A stretch of 34,904 bases of DNA, taken from Entrophospora sp. SA101 (taxonomy: Eukaryota; Glomeromycota; Glomeromycetes; Entrophosporales; Entrophosporaceae). Positions within the stretch are counted from its first letter, which is position 1. Each line of letters opens with the position of its first letter. The stretch spans positions 1 to 34,904 of the forward strand of contig CAUDNR010000164.1 of NCBI GenBank assembly GCA_958430865.1, read 5' to 3'. Shown piece by piece: positions 1 through 10,973 of this stretch. Both the position numbers and the translations under genes were made by a program. A model generated the notes under the pieces. The model searched no databases. It saw nothing but the letters and a program-made list of their open reading frames with translations, and was not told where the DNA came from.

Positions 1-504
1 AATTTATTTGGACGTTTCCGAATACGAATTTCTAATTGATTCCACAGATGCTCTATTGGATTCAAATCAGGAGATTGGCTTGGCCAATTTTTCAAAATTT
101 TTACTTTTTTGTTTCAATCCAATTTTGACGATTTTTGCTTGACATTTTTTAATTTTATCAAAATTTCAAAACAATTTTTTACAAAAAAACTTGTATAAAA
201 AACATGACGTGATTTTTCAGAATCTAATCTTTCATGTGTCACGATTTCAGGTGTGGTTATTATGTAAGTTTCTGAGAAACTGTTTTTTTTTGGCAAACTA
301 CAATTTTTCAGAAGATTTTTGGTCGAACTTTTTATTTTTTTTTAACTGTTATTCTCACAAACATTACAAAAATTTGAAATTTTGCATACATATTCTTGCA
401 AACTTTTTGGTCACAATTTGATGAAATTTATTTGTGTTTTATTATGTACGTTTTTGCGTAATTAATTGTTTTGTAGTGACCGAAACTTTTGTCCAGGGAG
501 TGTA
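1..504 (-). mobile_element. Tc1-like transposon remnant, internally deleted, cut by the window edge
   Basis: On the minus strand, bases about 1-105 encode the C-terminal catalytic block of a Tc1/mariner transposase: [16 protein letters not shown], which holds the third acidic residue of the DDE/D triad, followed by a basic tail running off the window. Just upstream, in another frame, is a [15 protein letters not shown] stretch, so the gene is frameshifted near base 100. Bases about 472-502 read as a typical Tc1 end (on the minus strand, CTCCCTGGACAAAAGTTTCGG) next to a TA at 503-504. Only about 400 bp separate this end from a motif that normally lies about 800 bp in, so much of the transposase is missing. 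It is a dead deletion derivative. The family call is firm; the exact deletion points cannot be seen. Confidence 0.8.
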
Positions 505-603
505 TGGTTTTGAGGGTAAATATTGAAACCCTGATTGGCTTAATGGAGACACTTCAAGATAATATTAATATCACGGTCGCAGGACATTGCAGATCAAATA
601 TCA

Positions 604-1659
604 TTATCCCTTAAACGATTTTTAGACCAAATATGGTCTAAATTTACAATTGTGACTCAAAAATTATACTACTTTTTTAATAATTAATTTCCGTTAACGG
701 AAATTAATTATTAAAAAAGTAGTATATAAAAAAAGATATTTTCCTGTGGTCTCACCACAATCTTTCTTATTTCATAAATGATATTCAAAACCCCATACTT
801 TTATTAAAAAAATTTATTTGGGGGTTACATATAACAGGTAAGAAAATAATATGTGTAAAATGTAAAAATACCCATTTTTTTGTTATGAAAATTTTTCTTG
901 AAGATCACGTTTTTTGATATATAAAGTTTATATCTCCTTCACTAAAATTATTAGCTAGTATGTAAACACTACTAATAGAACTTGTTAGGCAGATCAAATG
1001 ACATGATTTATGTCTAAGAACCATAGGTCTAGTATCAATAATTAAAATTTTCCATATAGTGAACTTTTCAAAAAAAAATTTTTAAAAAAAATACAAATGT
1101 TTCTTTACTTATAAAAAACCTTAAATATAATTCCAATATGTACAATTTTTTTAAAATAAATTTTTCAAAATATATGTTAATTGAAATGTAAAAATATTCG
1201 GGGTTTATTAGTAGTATTTTAATTTAAAGAGGGATTGAATTTACTCGGAAGATCTACACAAATTTGGAACCAAAAATCCCTGTACATATTAAAATGAAAA
1301 CTTGTATTGTAAATTGGATTTTTTTTTAAGTAAACTTGTTTATTAAAAATAGTATTTTTACATAGTTTACGGTTTAGACCAAATAATCAATGAGTAAAAA
1401 CTTTTTCTAATCATAACTATTAAAAAAAATTAAAAATCGGGATTTTTTTACAATACACCTTTTTTTCACACTAATTAAACCCTCCCCCAAAATATCAATC
1501 AAATAAAATGGTTTATATGCATAAACCATACCTTTTTGTCTATTTAGAAATCAAAAAAAAAATGGGGAACAAATGATAACTTGTTGTTTAGAATGGGTCT
1601 ACAAAAATTTGAAATTTTAGACCAAATATGGTCTAAATTTTTGTTCGTTTAAGGAATAA
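604..1659. mobile_element. Non-autonomous element with inverted termini (about 1.06 kb)
   Basis: The left end TTATCCCTTAAACGA (604-618) is repeated in inverted form as TTATTCCTTAAACGA at 1645-1659 (14 of 15 match). Just inside each end sits the motif TTTAGACCAAATATGGTCTAAA (about 620-642 and about 1617-1638), itself nearly palindromic. A third TTTAGACCAAATA lies at about 1372. No reading frame of note and no recognisable transposase lies between the ends, so this looks like a MITE-like element mobilised in trans. I could not identify a clear target-site duplication, so the superfamily is left open. The interior includes the 665-726 palindrome and a small TGTGGT/ACCACA hairpin near 745-757. 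Confidence 0.6.
665..726. repeat. 62-bp perfect palindrome
   Basis: The sequence is exactly self-complementary about the point between 695 and 696, inside CCGTTAACGG. Both 31-base arms match without a loop. Such a sequence can extrude as a cruciform and is normally unstable in cloning. It sits just inside the left terminus of the element at 604-1659. A CCGTTAACG motif recurs right outside that element's other end (about 1660-1668). Confidence 0.95.
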
Positions 1660-1780
1660 CCGTTAACGTAGCATGGAATATTAGTAATCATTTTATACCT
1701 AAATACATATTAAAGGAATCAAATTTCTCCACCACTTCATAAAAATTATTAATAAAAAAATGAATAATAACTTTGGTTTA

Positions 1781-1926
1781 GGTTCCCGTCCGCTTTATTG
1801 ACACCCACTTTACCGACAACGTGCGGCGTGATATTTTAGTATTTGTTAGTTGTTTGATTGTGTGGAGGTTAAAAGTAACCCCGCGTGTTGTTGGTGAAGT
1901 AGGTGTCGGTAAAGTGACCCGGACCC
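1781..1926. mobile_element. Foldback MITE (about 146 bp)
   Basis: The left arm (1781-1828) and the reverse complement of the right arm (about 1880-1926) align over about 45 bases with roughly ten mismatches. Shared blocks include GACACC, ACTTTACCGACA and ACAAC. The GC content is well above that of the surrounding DNA. There is no coding capacity. No clear target duplication was seen, so the family is not assigned. Confidence 0.7.
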
Positions 1927-2582
1927 CTTTATAATAACATCTATATATTATTGTATTCTTTTAATTTATTAATTTAAATAAATGATCTTACAATTATAGA
2001 GTCTAATCCTTGTTGTTATGACAAATGAATATGCCTTGCATGAATTGCACCTTGCACCATGAAGTGCGTCTGCATCACATCTTGCTTGAATGATTTTCAA
2101 ATATCTTCATTTGAAATCCTATTTAAAGTAACAGTATGAAACAAAAACAATAGGAAAAATAAAATTTACATTTCAAATATTTTCATTTAAAATCCTATTT
2201 AATAGTATGAAAAACGATAAATAAATTAACAACTACTCAAAAAAACCAAATCTATTACGCGGATTTAAATTCTACCTAAAAAGCCTGAAATAAATATTAC
2301 TTAACTATTGCATCTAAATTTATTATTTCAAAAGTTGAGATGTGCACATTACCCAATTTCATTATATATAACAAATGTCCAACTTCATGTCAAGATTTTC
2401 TTAAAGAATTATTTGTTTACCCTGACAAAAAATACATCAAAATAAAGGGTTTTTCACATATTTGTTATTTTTTATGATTCAAGTAACAATTGATTAAATC
2501 AGGCAAGTTTATGCATTAAAGCGTGATTTTTTTCTTCATTTTTCATATAAAATTCCATGTGATCGAAAAAATTTTATAATAA
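1927..2582. other. Intergenic stretch with a diverged direct repeat
   Basis: No gene was recognised. A direct repeat is present: about 2094-2139 and about 2170-2212 share the order TTTCAAATAT, TTCATTT, AAATCCTATTTAA and AGTATGAAA with a few changes. The rest is AT-rich simple sequence. Confidence 0.6.
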
Positions 2583-2953
2583 TGGCAAAGACATCTAGTC
2601 CTTACAACTTTCTGCGCCACAGCGACAGTTTTTGAGAAAAAATTTACAATCAAAATGCAATTTGCCACGCGTTTGTGCAGGATTTTACTCAGATAACTAT
2701 GTGCATATAGATAATTAATTAGAAAATGGACATGGTTCTTAGTTTTTTTCATGCCGTTATCACGTGATAAAGATCGACCATACAAACTTCAATTCCTCCA
2801 CAACAACATAACATAATGAAGATGTAACTTTGTAAAGAAAGGTCTTGGCTCCAAAATTGCATCTCGTTTTTTTTTTGGTCATGCATTTCCATTTTTGGAG
2901 GAGTTAAAGGATCCACAAGACCAATAAAAGTTGTAGGGACTAGGTGTCCCTGC
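2583..2953. mobile_element. TIR element / MITE (about 371 bp)
   Basis: GGCAAAGACATCTAGTCC at 2583-2600 and its continuation TTACAACTTT are repeated in inverted form at about 2927-2953, whose minus-strand reading is TGCAGGGACACCTAGTCC followed by CTACAACTTTT. About 22 of 27 positions agree. The right end continues into CAGTGCAGGGAC-TA, which resembles a pogo/Tc1-type terminus next to TA. Short minus-strand frames inside show no family motif, so the element is taken as non-autonomous. Confidence 0.65.
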
Positions 2954-3343
2954 ACTGTAGTGGGTTACATTCTGACCCCTGTAGTTACGCAATGTCCCGC
3001 GACTAATCAGTATTATTTGGATTAATGGAGAAAGATTAAATTATGATGTAAATATATAAATCTTTTTTATTTTGTTTATTGATTTAATATTATTATTAAT
3101 TTAATATAGACAAGAATAGATCAGACAGTGTGAATATAATATGAGAAAAACATACATCATAATAAATAGATGTTCAGTGTTTTTGTTTCTTTTATCATCA
3201 TATCTATTTGTCTTATTAACTCAATAGTAAAATCAATATCCAAATTATATATAAATAAAATCATAAAATCATTATATTTTGTTTTGTTCTGGTTTTATTT
3301 TATTTAATAACAAATAAATTCATCTTTAATTTTAACTAATAAT

Positions 3344-4004
3344 TTAAGCAACTAATGCACTTGCAGTTGAAGATTCACTATTAAAAAAAATTGGTTAGAA
3401 ATGAGTTAAGGTCTAACATAATCAATCAATTATCAAAACAAAACAAAAGCCAAAATAAATTATTATCAATAAAATCAATAAGGATACTATTTCCAATTTG
3501 GAGGAAGTTGACCAGCAAGTTTATAATATCTGGAGAGACGGTGAATCCTTGATTCAATAAGAATTAAACGAAATTTGGCATCTTTGTCCTTACGATTACG
3601 TTCTAAATGTTTACGAACTGCAACTGCCTTTTTAATCAAATGATATAAATCCTCTGGAATTTCTGGAGCCAATCCTAATAATATAATAATAGTGACATTA
3701 CATATACATATATATATATATAAATTATAAATAGCCCAACCAACAATCATCTCAATATTAATTACCAACCATTTGATTTTAAGATACGAAGTATTTTATT
3801 TCCTGTAACATTTTTAACTTGAGCAATACCATGAGAATCACGAAGTACAACACCAATTTGTGAAGGCGTCATGCCCTTTTTTGCGAGTTTAAAAATTTGT
3901 TCACACACATCATCGGGAGTAGTTTTCAACCAAGAAGGCGGTGTACGACGATATGGTAAAGCTGAACGAGCTATACCTTTACCAGGTGCATGCATACGAC
4001 CCAT
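3344..4004 (-). CDS. RPS13: 40S ribosomal protein S13 (uS15), 3 exons
   Basis: A component of the small ribosomal subunit in the cytoplasm. Exons (minus): 3770-4004, 3488-3674 and 3344-3377; introns are 95 and 110 bp. The joined frame gives 151 aa, the usual length for eukaryotic S13. Signature blocks are [18 protein letters not shown] at the start, the conserved [39 protein letters not shown] and [18 protein letters not shown]. Exon 1 ends AAT-G before a GTTGGT donor, and exon 2 starts GA-TTG, restoring NGLAP. Exon 2 appears to stop at PPNWK, but the last T of TA^T is supplied by a 34-bp third exon that encodes [10 protein letters not shown] and a stop, which is the family's normal C-terminus. 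Without that exon the protein would look truncated. The start is the first ATG and matches the family. Identification is essentially certain; splice sites are inferred. Confidence 0.97.
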
Positions 4005-4263
4005 TTTGATTTATTTATTATTTTTTGATGCAGAAAAAAAATTATTTTATTTTATTTTATCAACTAACACAAAAAAAAAAAGATTTTTGAAAATTTTTTT
4101 TACTAATTTTGTTAGGAAAGATCGACATTGCACAACTGGTGAAGTTGTTTCGACTAAATGATATTAATATGGAATTTGGCAATAAATTTACATATGAAAT
4201 ATGAAAATATAATAAAGTAAATCATGATTATAAATAAATTAGTATAATAATGAAAAAGGTTAA

Positions 4264-6241
4264 TTAATAAGCAACTTGAGGCCAAGTTTCAACAATTCTT
4301 TGATACAATCGAGGTTTGGTTTGTCTCAAAGCATCAGGATCCTCGGCCAAAGCAACAAATATAGTTGAAACACCAGAATTAATAGGTTGCAACATAACAG
4401 ACTATAAAAAAAACATTTTTAAATTTAAAATGCATCCAAGTATTATTTATAATAAAATTCTACTGATAATAATACACTTACTGTCAATGTGAAGCCAAAT
4501 ATGAAAGAAATTATAATAATCAAAGCACTCGATAAAGCCATTTGATCACCAGTAAACAAACCCGGTTCCAAATATGTAATATAGACGAATCCAAATAGTG
4601 CACAAATTCCCCCAATGAAAATCGCTGCCATCGCGAGAACATTTCCCACGAGATTATCATTAATAATTGCATCTATACCATGTTCCTTAACTAATCTCCA
4701 AGTATCCTTTGCTGCTCTAATAAATGGTTTACCGTAAATTGCAACTATAATGAAATTAATCAAAGGGATTTTTTGATCATTAGATAATTTATATAAAATT
4801 AAAATTAAATGCATCATCTTTATAACCAATTAGATACAGTTAGCTAGTTAGCTACCTTGAATGTATGCATAATAATTAAAGTATTCAATAAGAGCTTCAA
4901 TTAATCCCAATATACAGGCAAAACAAGCAGCCACAAATCCAAGAATACCATCATCACTATTTGCAAGCGTTCTAAGAATTGCTTTTAAAGTGTTGAGTGC
5001 TGCAATTATTAAACTACCAAAACATACACTACCAAAAGAAGTGGTGCAGGCACGCTTTAATGAACTTAATGTTGGTGTAGATCCAACACCTTGAGCTGTA
5101 CCTTCAAGAAAATAGTATGATGCATAAGTCCCACAATCTGTGACATGTACAATAGTCTTGATAACTTGACTTGTCCAGTAAAAACTAAACACGAGGAACA
5201 ATAATATTAAATACAGATTTGCATTGCTACACCCAAATCTTCCGGTTTCGGTTGTTTTACATACTCCGGAACTTATAAATTTTTGTACCCTAAATAATTA
5301 AATCAAGAAAAGATTTATTATTAATGAGATAGATAGATAGAATCGAATAAAAATTATTACATGTGTGTGTATATGTATATTACTTACCATCCATATGCTG
5401 TAATCACAAACCATGCAGTCCAACCAAGTTCTAATAATAATCCAACAAAGCTTATTACAAGTGTACCATAATATTTTTTAGTTACTGATGTAACGGTTTT
5501 TAATAAGATCGCAGCAAATGGAATTCTACTCCTCCAAGAATAAGCACAGAATGCATATAAAAGACCAATTATTGCAAATATTATGGCCTAAAAAATTTTT
5601 AATTATTAGTTTCCAATAATAAAATTTTTTTTCATATAAAAAAAATCACATTAAAATAAATTACAAACTTACATAGATATATAACCTAAGATAACCAAAG
5701 AAAATAGCAGCAAGGAAATATAAAGCAATTGAAAGCCATAAAGTAACTTTAATTAAAATTTTTGGAAATTGTTGCATAAACACCATATAAACAAGTGATA
5801 AAACAAATCCGATTAATGCGCTATAAATAATTGGTTTTAGCATTTTTTGTATTAGTACTAAGAGTCCAGAAGTTTCAATAGTTTTTGTATCTGCCAACTC
5901 TTTTAAACCAAAATAACTTGCAACAACGTAAGCACCAAAGTGTATTAAAAATAATATTGCCGCCCATAAATCTGTCATATATGTTTCGTTAGATGTTTTA
6001 ACGTATAATTATAATCAACAATAATGAAATGATGCTTACCTTGATACTTTGGTTTTGTATTCCATTTTTCACCCGCCGAACTTTTTTTTACAGGATGACT
6101 TTCATAGTTTTGATAATTGTTATTGGTATCGCTATTGTAATAACTATTAGATTCTGGAGGTGGCGGTGGCGGATAATGTGTTGAGTACTCCGGAGGTGGA
6201 GGTTGAGGAGGCTCGTAATTTGGGTGAGCTTTATAACTCAT
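4264..6241 (-). CDS. PNS1: PNS1/choline-transporter-like (SLC44/CTL family) membrane protein, 6 exons
   Basis: A multipass plasma-membrane protein of the CTL/SLC44 family. Yeast PNS1 belongs here, and its substrate is not settled, although animal relatives move choline. Exons (minus): 6040-6241, 5673-5971, 5388-5587, 4856-5289, 4482-4744 and 4264-4401; introns of 68, 85, 98, 111 and 80 bp. All junctions keep frame and give 511 aa, close to yeast PNS1. Residues 1-67 are a proline/tyrosine-rich cytosolic tail with PPPPPPES runs. From about residue 68 come roughly ten hydrophobic helices. Family hallmarks are a short loop with paired Cys after helix 4-5 (GVCKTTETGRFGCS), YFLEGTAQG, YFNYYAYIQ joined to VAIYGKPFIRAAKDTW, and the C-terminal FVALAEDPDALRQTKP. 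The start ATG at 6241 is the first in frame. The gene is tandem with RPS13, about 260 bp upstream of its start codon. The family is firm; the substrate is unknown. Confidence 0.93.
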
Positions 6242-7115
6242 TTATAGTTGTTTTGTATTTCTTTTGTTTAGGAAGAGGATTTGAGAAAAAGAAATATCGA
6301 GAATGAAGGTTTATTATTTATGGCAATATATGGAAAGTGTAAATATTTATACCAATAAAGAAAAAAGAAATTTCCTATTTGTCATGTTGATCATTATCAC
6401 ACTATTACAATTACAATTATTTATTATATGAGGCTGTTTCATGTATTTATGTACTAGTGCTAGCTAGTACATAATATAACACAGAGGCGCATGTTCAGAA
6501 CTCGAATTCAAGTTTATTATGTAAAGTAGGTGCGGTTCCTGATATTTAGTAATGAATTACATAAATAATCTTGGCAAAATTGCCACTTTGTTCTTTCCTA
6601 CTGAAACAACCCCCCACATAATCAGTCATATGACAACTCATCCAATTGTATAAAAAATTTTTTTTTATTATACAAGTATGTTCTTTGTACTTTTGTTGAC
6701 TTTTTAAAATCTTTTGTTTGAGGGTAGTTAGTTACCTTATAAACAATTCAAATAAAGTAGAAATACAAATAACGCATTGGTTGATTACTTTAAATCAGTG
6801 AATCTGCGAACAATTCGGAAAATAGGTCTCATTCTAAGATAAATTAAACTTTGCAGTTTGAAAAAAACATAGCTTCTACTTTTGCCATCGATCAAAGAAT
6901 TTTCTTTTCTATTAAAATTATCAAATAAGCTTTACTTTTTAGATGTAAAGCCAAGTATAGATTCTTATTTAAACTTCAGGCAATGACTTTTTATAGAGTA
7001 ATTTACAAAACTATTTGTTAAAATGGCAATTTTAAGAAAGACTTGACAGATAGATGTAAAAGATGGCATTTTTATCAATTCATTTTAATAGATATGTAAT
7101 AATTAATTATTCAAA
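6242..7115. other. Upstream intergenic region of the PNS1-like gene
   Basis: AT-rich DNA with no gene or RNA that I can recognise. A CTAGTGCTAGCTAGTAC block near 6452-6468 is locally palindromic. The promoter of the minus-strand PNS1-like gene must lie in its first few hundred bases, but no clear element stands out. Confidence 0.5.
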
Positions 7116-7500
7116 TACGGTTCGGGTCACTATAATCCATCAAATAACTTTAAAGCTAAATAGGGGAAATATTGAATGCTTATTTGGGAAAAATAGAGAT
7201 GATATTTGATGGCTATTTATTGACTAGTTCTACAACCTATTGTCGAGATAATTTATTAGTTCCAGTTATTAACTTTTAAACTTTAAATGTTCAATTTGGA
7301 AATTTTTATATAAAAACATATAAAAAACACGATTTTTAAAAGCAAATAACCCTGAAACCAGTAATTTGAATTATCTCGACGATGATTTGCAAAACTAACA
7401 CTAATCAAAAGCATCAAATATCGTCTCTATTTTTTTTTTCAGATAAGCATTCAATATTTCCTTATCTATTTTGATGGGTTAATATGTGACTTGCACTATA
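7116..7500. mobile_element. Long-arm foldback MITE (family A, complete copy)
   Basis: The outer ends TACGGTTCGGGTCAC (7116-7130) and, read on the minus strand, TATAGTGCAAGTCAC (7486-7500) are related. The arms then continue in parallel for about 130-150 bases each (shared blocks CATCAAA, GGAAATATTGAATGCTTAT, ATAGAGA-GATATTTGATG, TCGAGATAATT). The whole 385-bp unit can therefore fold on itself. A partial second copy lies at 32933-33175. There is no coding capacity. The outer dinucleotide TA suggests a TA-target element, but the flanks are too worn to prove it. Confidence 0.78.
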
Positions 7501-7783
7501 CAATGGTTATATAATACAGTGGATATATATAGGTGTCCAGGATTATGTATTATAAACATAAATGCATCAAAACGGATGTGGCAGAGACAATAGCACTAGG
7601 AGTAAAACCAAGCATGAGAATGAGAATAAACAGCGATAAATATGATTACATTCACGTTCCCCATAAAATTTCGATTTCTATAAAATTTTCTAATTTTGGG
7701 TAAAAAAGTCCAAATTTTATTTGTCATGCTTATGGCGACGAAATACGGCGATCTCTTTTTTTTTCTTCATAAAAAACAAAAAA

Positions 7784-8375
7784 ATGATGTACAATAATAA
7801 CGATGATGATAATAGTAATTCTAAAATATTCCTAGAATATTTTTTAGAATATGGATTTTTTTCAATCATTGTTTTAATTTTTATTAATAAAAATAATTTT
7901 CCTAAATATTTGAATAATAAAAAGGTAAAAATTTTCCTTCAAAGGAATATATTTTTATAATTTTTTTTTACTAATAATAATGATTTATTTATTTAGGATT
8001 TAATAGGAAAAATGAATTATGAAACTGATTTTATATATCCAAATCATTGGAAATTCAATTCTATAAATGAAGTATCACATAAAGTAAAGTGATGAAATAA
8101 CATTCTAGTAATTCGTGTTTATCTGATCAAATCTAATCTGATTTGTGTATTTATAGGTTGGCAATATTGCTAGTAATAATACCAATAATCAAGACGTTGA
8201 AGCCTTTAAATCTTCAATATTTTTAAAATTTGTTATCGCAACATATTCAATTTCATTGATAATTTTGGTATTCATCAATTATTTTCTATCGGGAACGCAT
8301 AACTTACCGCCAGTCAATGATGATGATGATGTTAATAATTATATTTATCAACCACCACAAGGATTCATCTATTAA
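7784..8375 (+). CDS. Unrecognised small two-TM protein, 3 exons
   Basis: Function not recognised. Exons 7784-7924, 7997-8083 and 8157-8375 with 72- and 73-bp GT-AG introns (branch-like TCTAATC in the second). All junctions are phase 0 and join to an open frame of 148 aa. The start ATG is followed by an Asn/Asp-rich stretch (MYNNNDDDNSNS). A hydrophobic segment lies at about residues 20-38 (EYGFFSIIVLIFI) and a second at about 97-120 (FVIATYSISLIILVFINYF). Between them is a polar segment with YPNHWKFNSINE. The tail has a DDDD cluster and YQPPQGFIY. Three clean phase-matched exons argue for a real gene. Alternatives are a lineage-restricted orphan or the end of a gene with further upstream exons. 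No known family motif is visible. Confidence 0.55.
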
Positions 8376-9610
8376 AATCTCTAAAAATATATCAGTATAT
8401 AAATTTCTATATGTATATAAATACAAAATACGTAATCAATCATTGGAACAATATTGTAAATATCAATAAAAATTTTTTGGCAATATAACAAATAATTTAT
8501 TAATATTCTCTACTATTTAGTTAATAAATTTAATTTATTCTTGCTCTTTGTAAGGGAGGTTTGATTATATGTGTTAGAATCATTAATTAATTAATACGTT
8601 GAAGAAACTATTAATTTCTTGATTAATACGTTCTATCACATAACTTAATTTAATTTATCTTTCAATTCCCTAACTCAATCAATCCATCACCGCCATTTCT
8701 TTCCCATCTTTAGTAGCATATAGATAATAAACCAACATTGATCATTTATTTGTGCCTATATAAGCTAATTCATTATGAAAATGGTGGAATAGGAACTCTA
8801 GAGGCTTCCTAATCTTTAAAAATATTGATTGAACAGGATATATATAAATAGGTTGTTATATCTATATCTGGTCAATTCTTATAGTAAAAGGCCTAAAATT
8901 TACTATCAACAAAATACAGTGTTAGTGAAAATCGCCAGAGTTCGCCAACTGGAAAATTACAGTGTGGGTCAAACCTTTATCTATATAGTTTTCGACTGAA
9001 CTTAAGAACTACACTAGGAACTAGCTTTTGATGCTTTGTTGTGAATTGCTTAATTAAGCTTACGAGTGAGAATTCAGAAGGTTATGGTGTTGGTGCAACT
9101 GATCGAGTAATATGCATTATTGGATGTTATGTTATAAAGATAGATTTTAAAAGTGTAAAAAAGAATTTAGCTGATTTTTTAAGAATCTATAATTGATTCC
9201 TAGTAAGGTTAGAATGATATTTGTAATCACTTGCTCTTGCTCAAGATAACTATCCTGACATTGTATTTTCTAACCAAGGATGACTAGTATACTTGATACA
9301 CTGAAAAGAGAAAGATGATATCATTTATTGTATATATAAAATCTGTATGTTACTATGTTGCGAAACTTTACACAATATCTGATATGTGATTCACTTCTGT
9401 AAAGAGAGGAATTAGAACTTGAGACAGAGGCCTCTATTTCACCTCAAAACACCCTTGTATCTCAATAGATTTATAAACTTTTGATGTCAAAAGATTCCCC
9501 CTTTAAAAGAAGTGCTGCTGCATATTAATTAATATTAATACCCTTTGAAATTATTTATATTATTAATCGATGAATGAATCAACCAATCAAATCTTTTAAC
9601 ATACACATAA
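8376..9610. other. Intergenic stretch, no gene seen
   Basis: This 1.2 kb between two convergent genes holds no reading frame of note and no tRNA. A short repeat (ATTAATACGTT at about 8589 and again at about 8621) surrounds an AAGAAA/TTTCTT hairpin. The last part presumably contains the 3' ends of both flanking genes. Confidence 0.5.
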
Positions 9611-10939
9611 TTAAAAACCCTGTCTTTTATTATTATTATTTGTAGTTCGCGTGGATTCAACATTATACTGTTCATTCCTGCTTCTTTTTACCCAATGGTC
9701 ATGAGCAGTTTTAGTCTCGTTTGGATTATATTGTGAGTAATATCGTTTATTTGGTTTATTTGGCGTTTTGTCGTCTTCTTCAATCATATCAGGATTCAAT
9801 AATCTTTGAGCACGTAGTTTTTCCCTTTTTTCTCTTTCCAATCTTTTTTCACGTAATTTTTCAATGTCAGACGCCTCATTATTATTGTTCTTTGATGCCG
9901 ATTTCTATTACAATAGATTAAAGATACAGGGTTAAATTAAATGTTGAATGTTAAATGTCGAGTTGAATTTTATTTCCACCAGTTTTTTATTATTCATGCA
10001 AAATTACATACTGTTTTGATTCTTGCCTGGCCCTTTGGTTTCTTTTTCGATAATTTATCCAAGTTTGACTTAATTGTAATCAAAGGATCATCGATAGCTT
10101 TTTTCATCCCGGATTTCGCCTTCTTAACGCTATTAATAATAATATTTTTAGTAATTATTATAATAAAGTGATTATCAATATCTCAATTATATATTTATAT
10201 GTATAATTTTCAACATTACCAATATAAATACATACCTCTTGATACTCTTTTTGTCTTCTTTGACCAAATCCTTTTCCTCGAATCCTAACTTTACATACCA
10301 AGGTGTTTTTTCTAAAACATTAAGAAATATTAACCACATATATTATCATTCATTATATTAGCCATATGAATAAATCTTACCTTTTACTTCATCTAAATAC
10401 ATTGTAAATTGTCTCTCTGATTTTTTTTCTTTTGCCTTTTTTTCTGCTTCATACTCTTCATTGGTTTTAACAACTTGTGTTGATTGCTTAAAATCCAAAT
10501 ATTTAGATAATTAAAAGCCTATCATATACAAAAAAAAAAACTGTACAATTTGAATTGTAAATTTTACCTTTTCTAAATCTGCCCAAAAATTAATATGTCC
10601 ATCACTGATTTCTACATTATCTGCATTTTCAATTTTTTCTGTTTCCAGTTCTACTGATGAATCATTACCCGTGACAGAATTTAAAATTGTTAACTCATTT
10701 TGTTTTTGTTTTGCACGTTCACGAAGCATAGATAGTCTATGTTCTCTTTCCTATTAATCATCAAATCAAAATATTAAATGTGAGCATCAAATCAAATCAT
10801 CAATTTATTATCTATCTGTCAATTTGAAGATCTAACTACCGCTATAACGGTTCTTCCGGCCTTGACTTCTTCTTCTTGTTTTGCCTTTTCTTCATCTTTT
10901 CTAACACGTTCTTTATTTTTATGATTATAAACATGATAA

Positions 10940-10973
<34 letters not shown>

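Noticed and set aside
2543..2955. Two overlapping minus-strand frames as a small gene
   Set aside because: They fill the interior of an inverted-repeat element, show no family motif, and no splice junction gives a sensible protein.
3675..3769. snoRNA in RPS13 intron 1
   Set aside because: RPS13 introns host snoRNAs in some species, but no convincing C/D box pair with terminal stem is visible here.
3871..4161. 96-codon plus-strand frame over the RPS13 start
   Set aside because: Antisense of conserved RPS13 exon 1, then runs into AT-rich promoter.
9721..10171. Plus-strand frames opposite the LENG1-like gene
   Set aside because: Shadows of exons 6-7; hydrophobic composition is what the complement of Lys/Glu-rich coding DNA produces.
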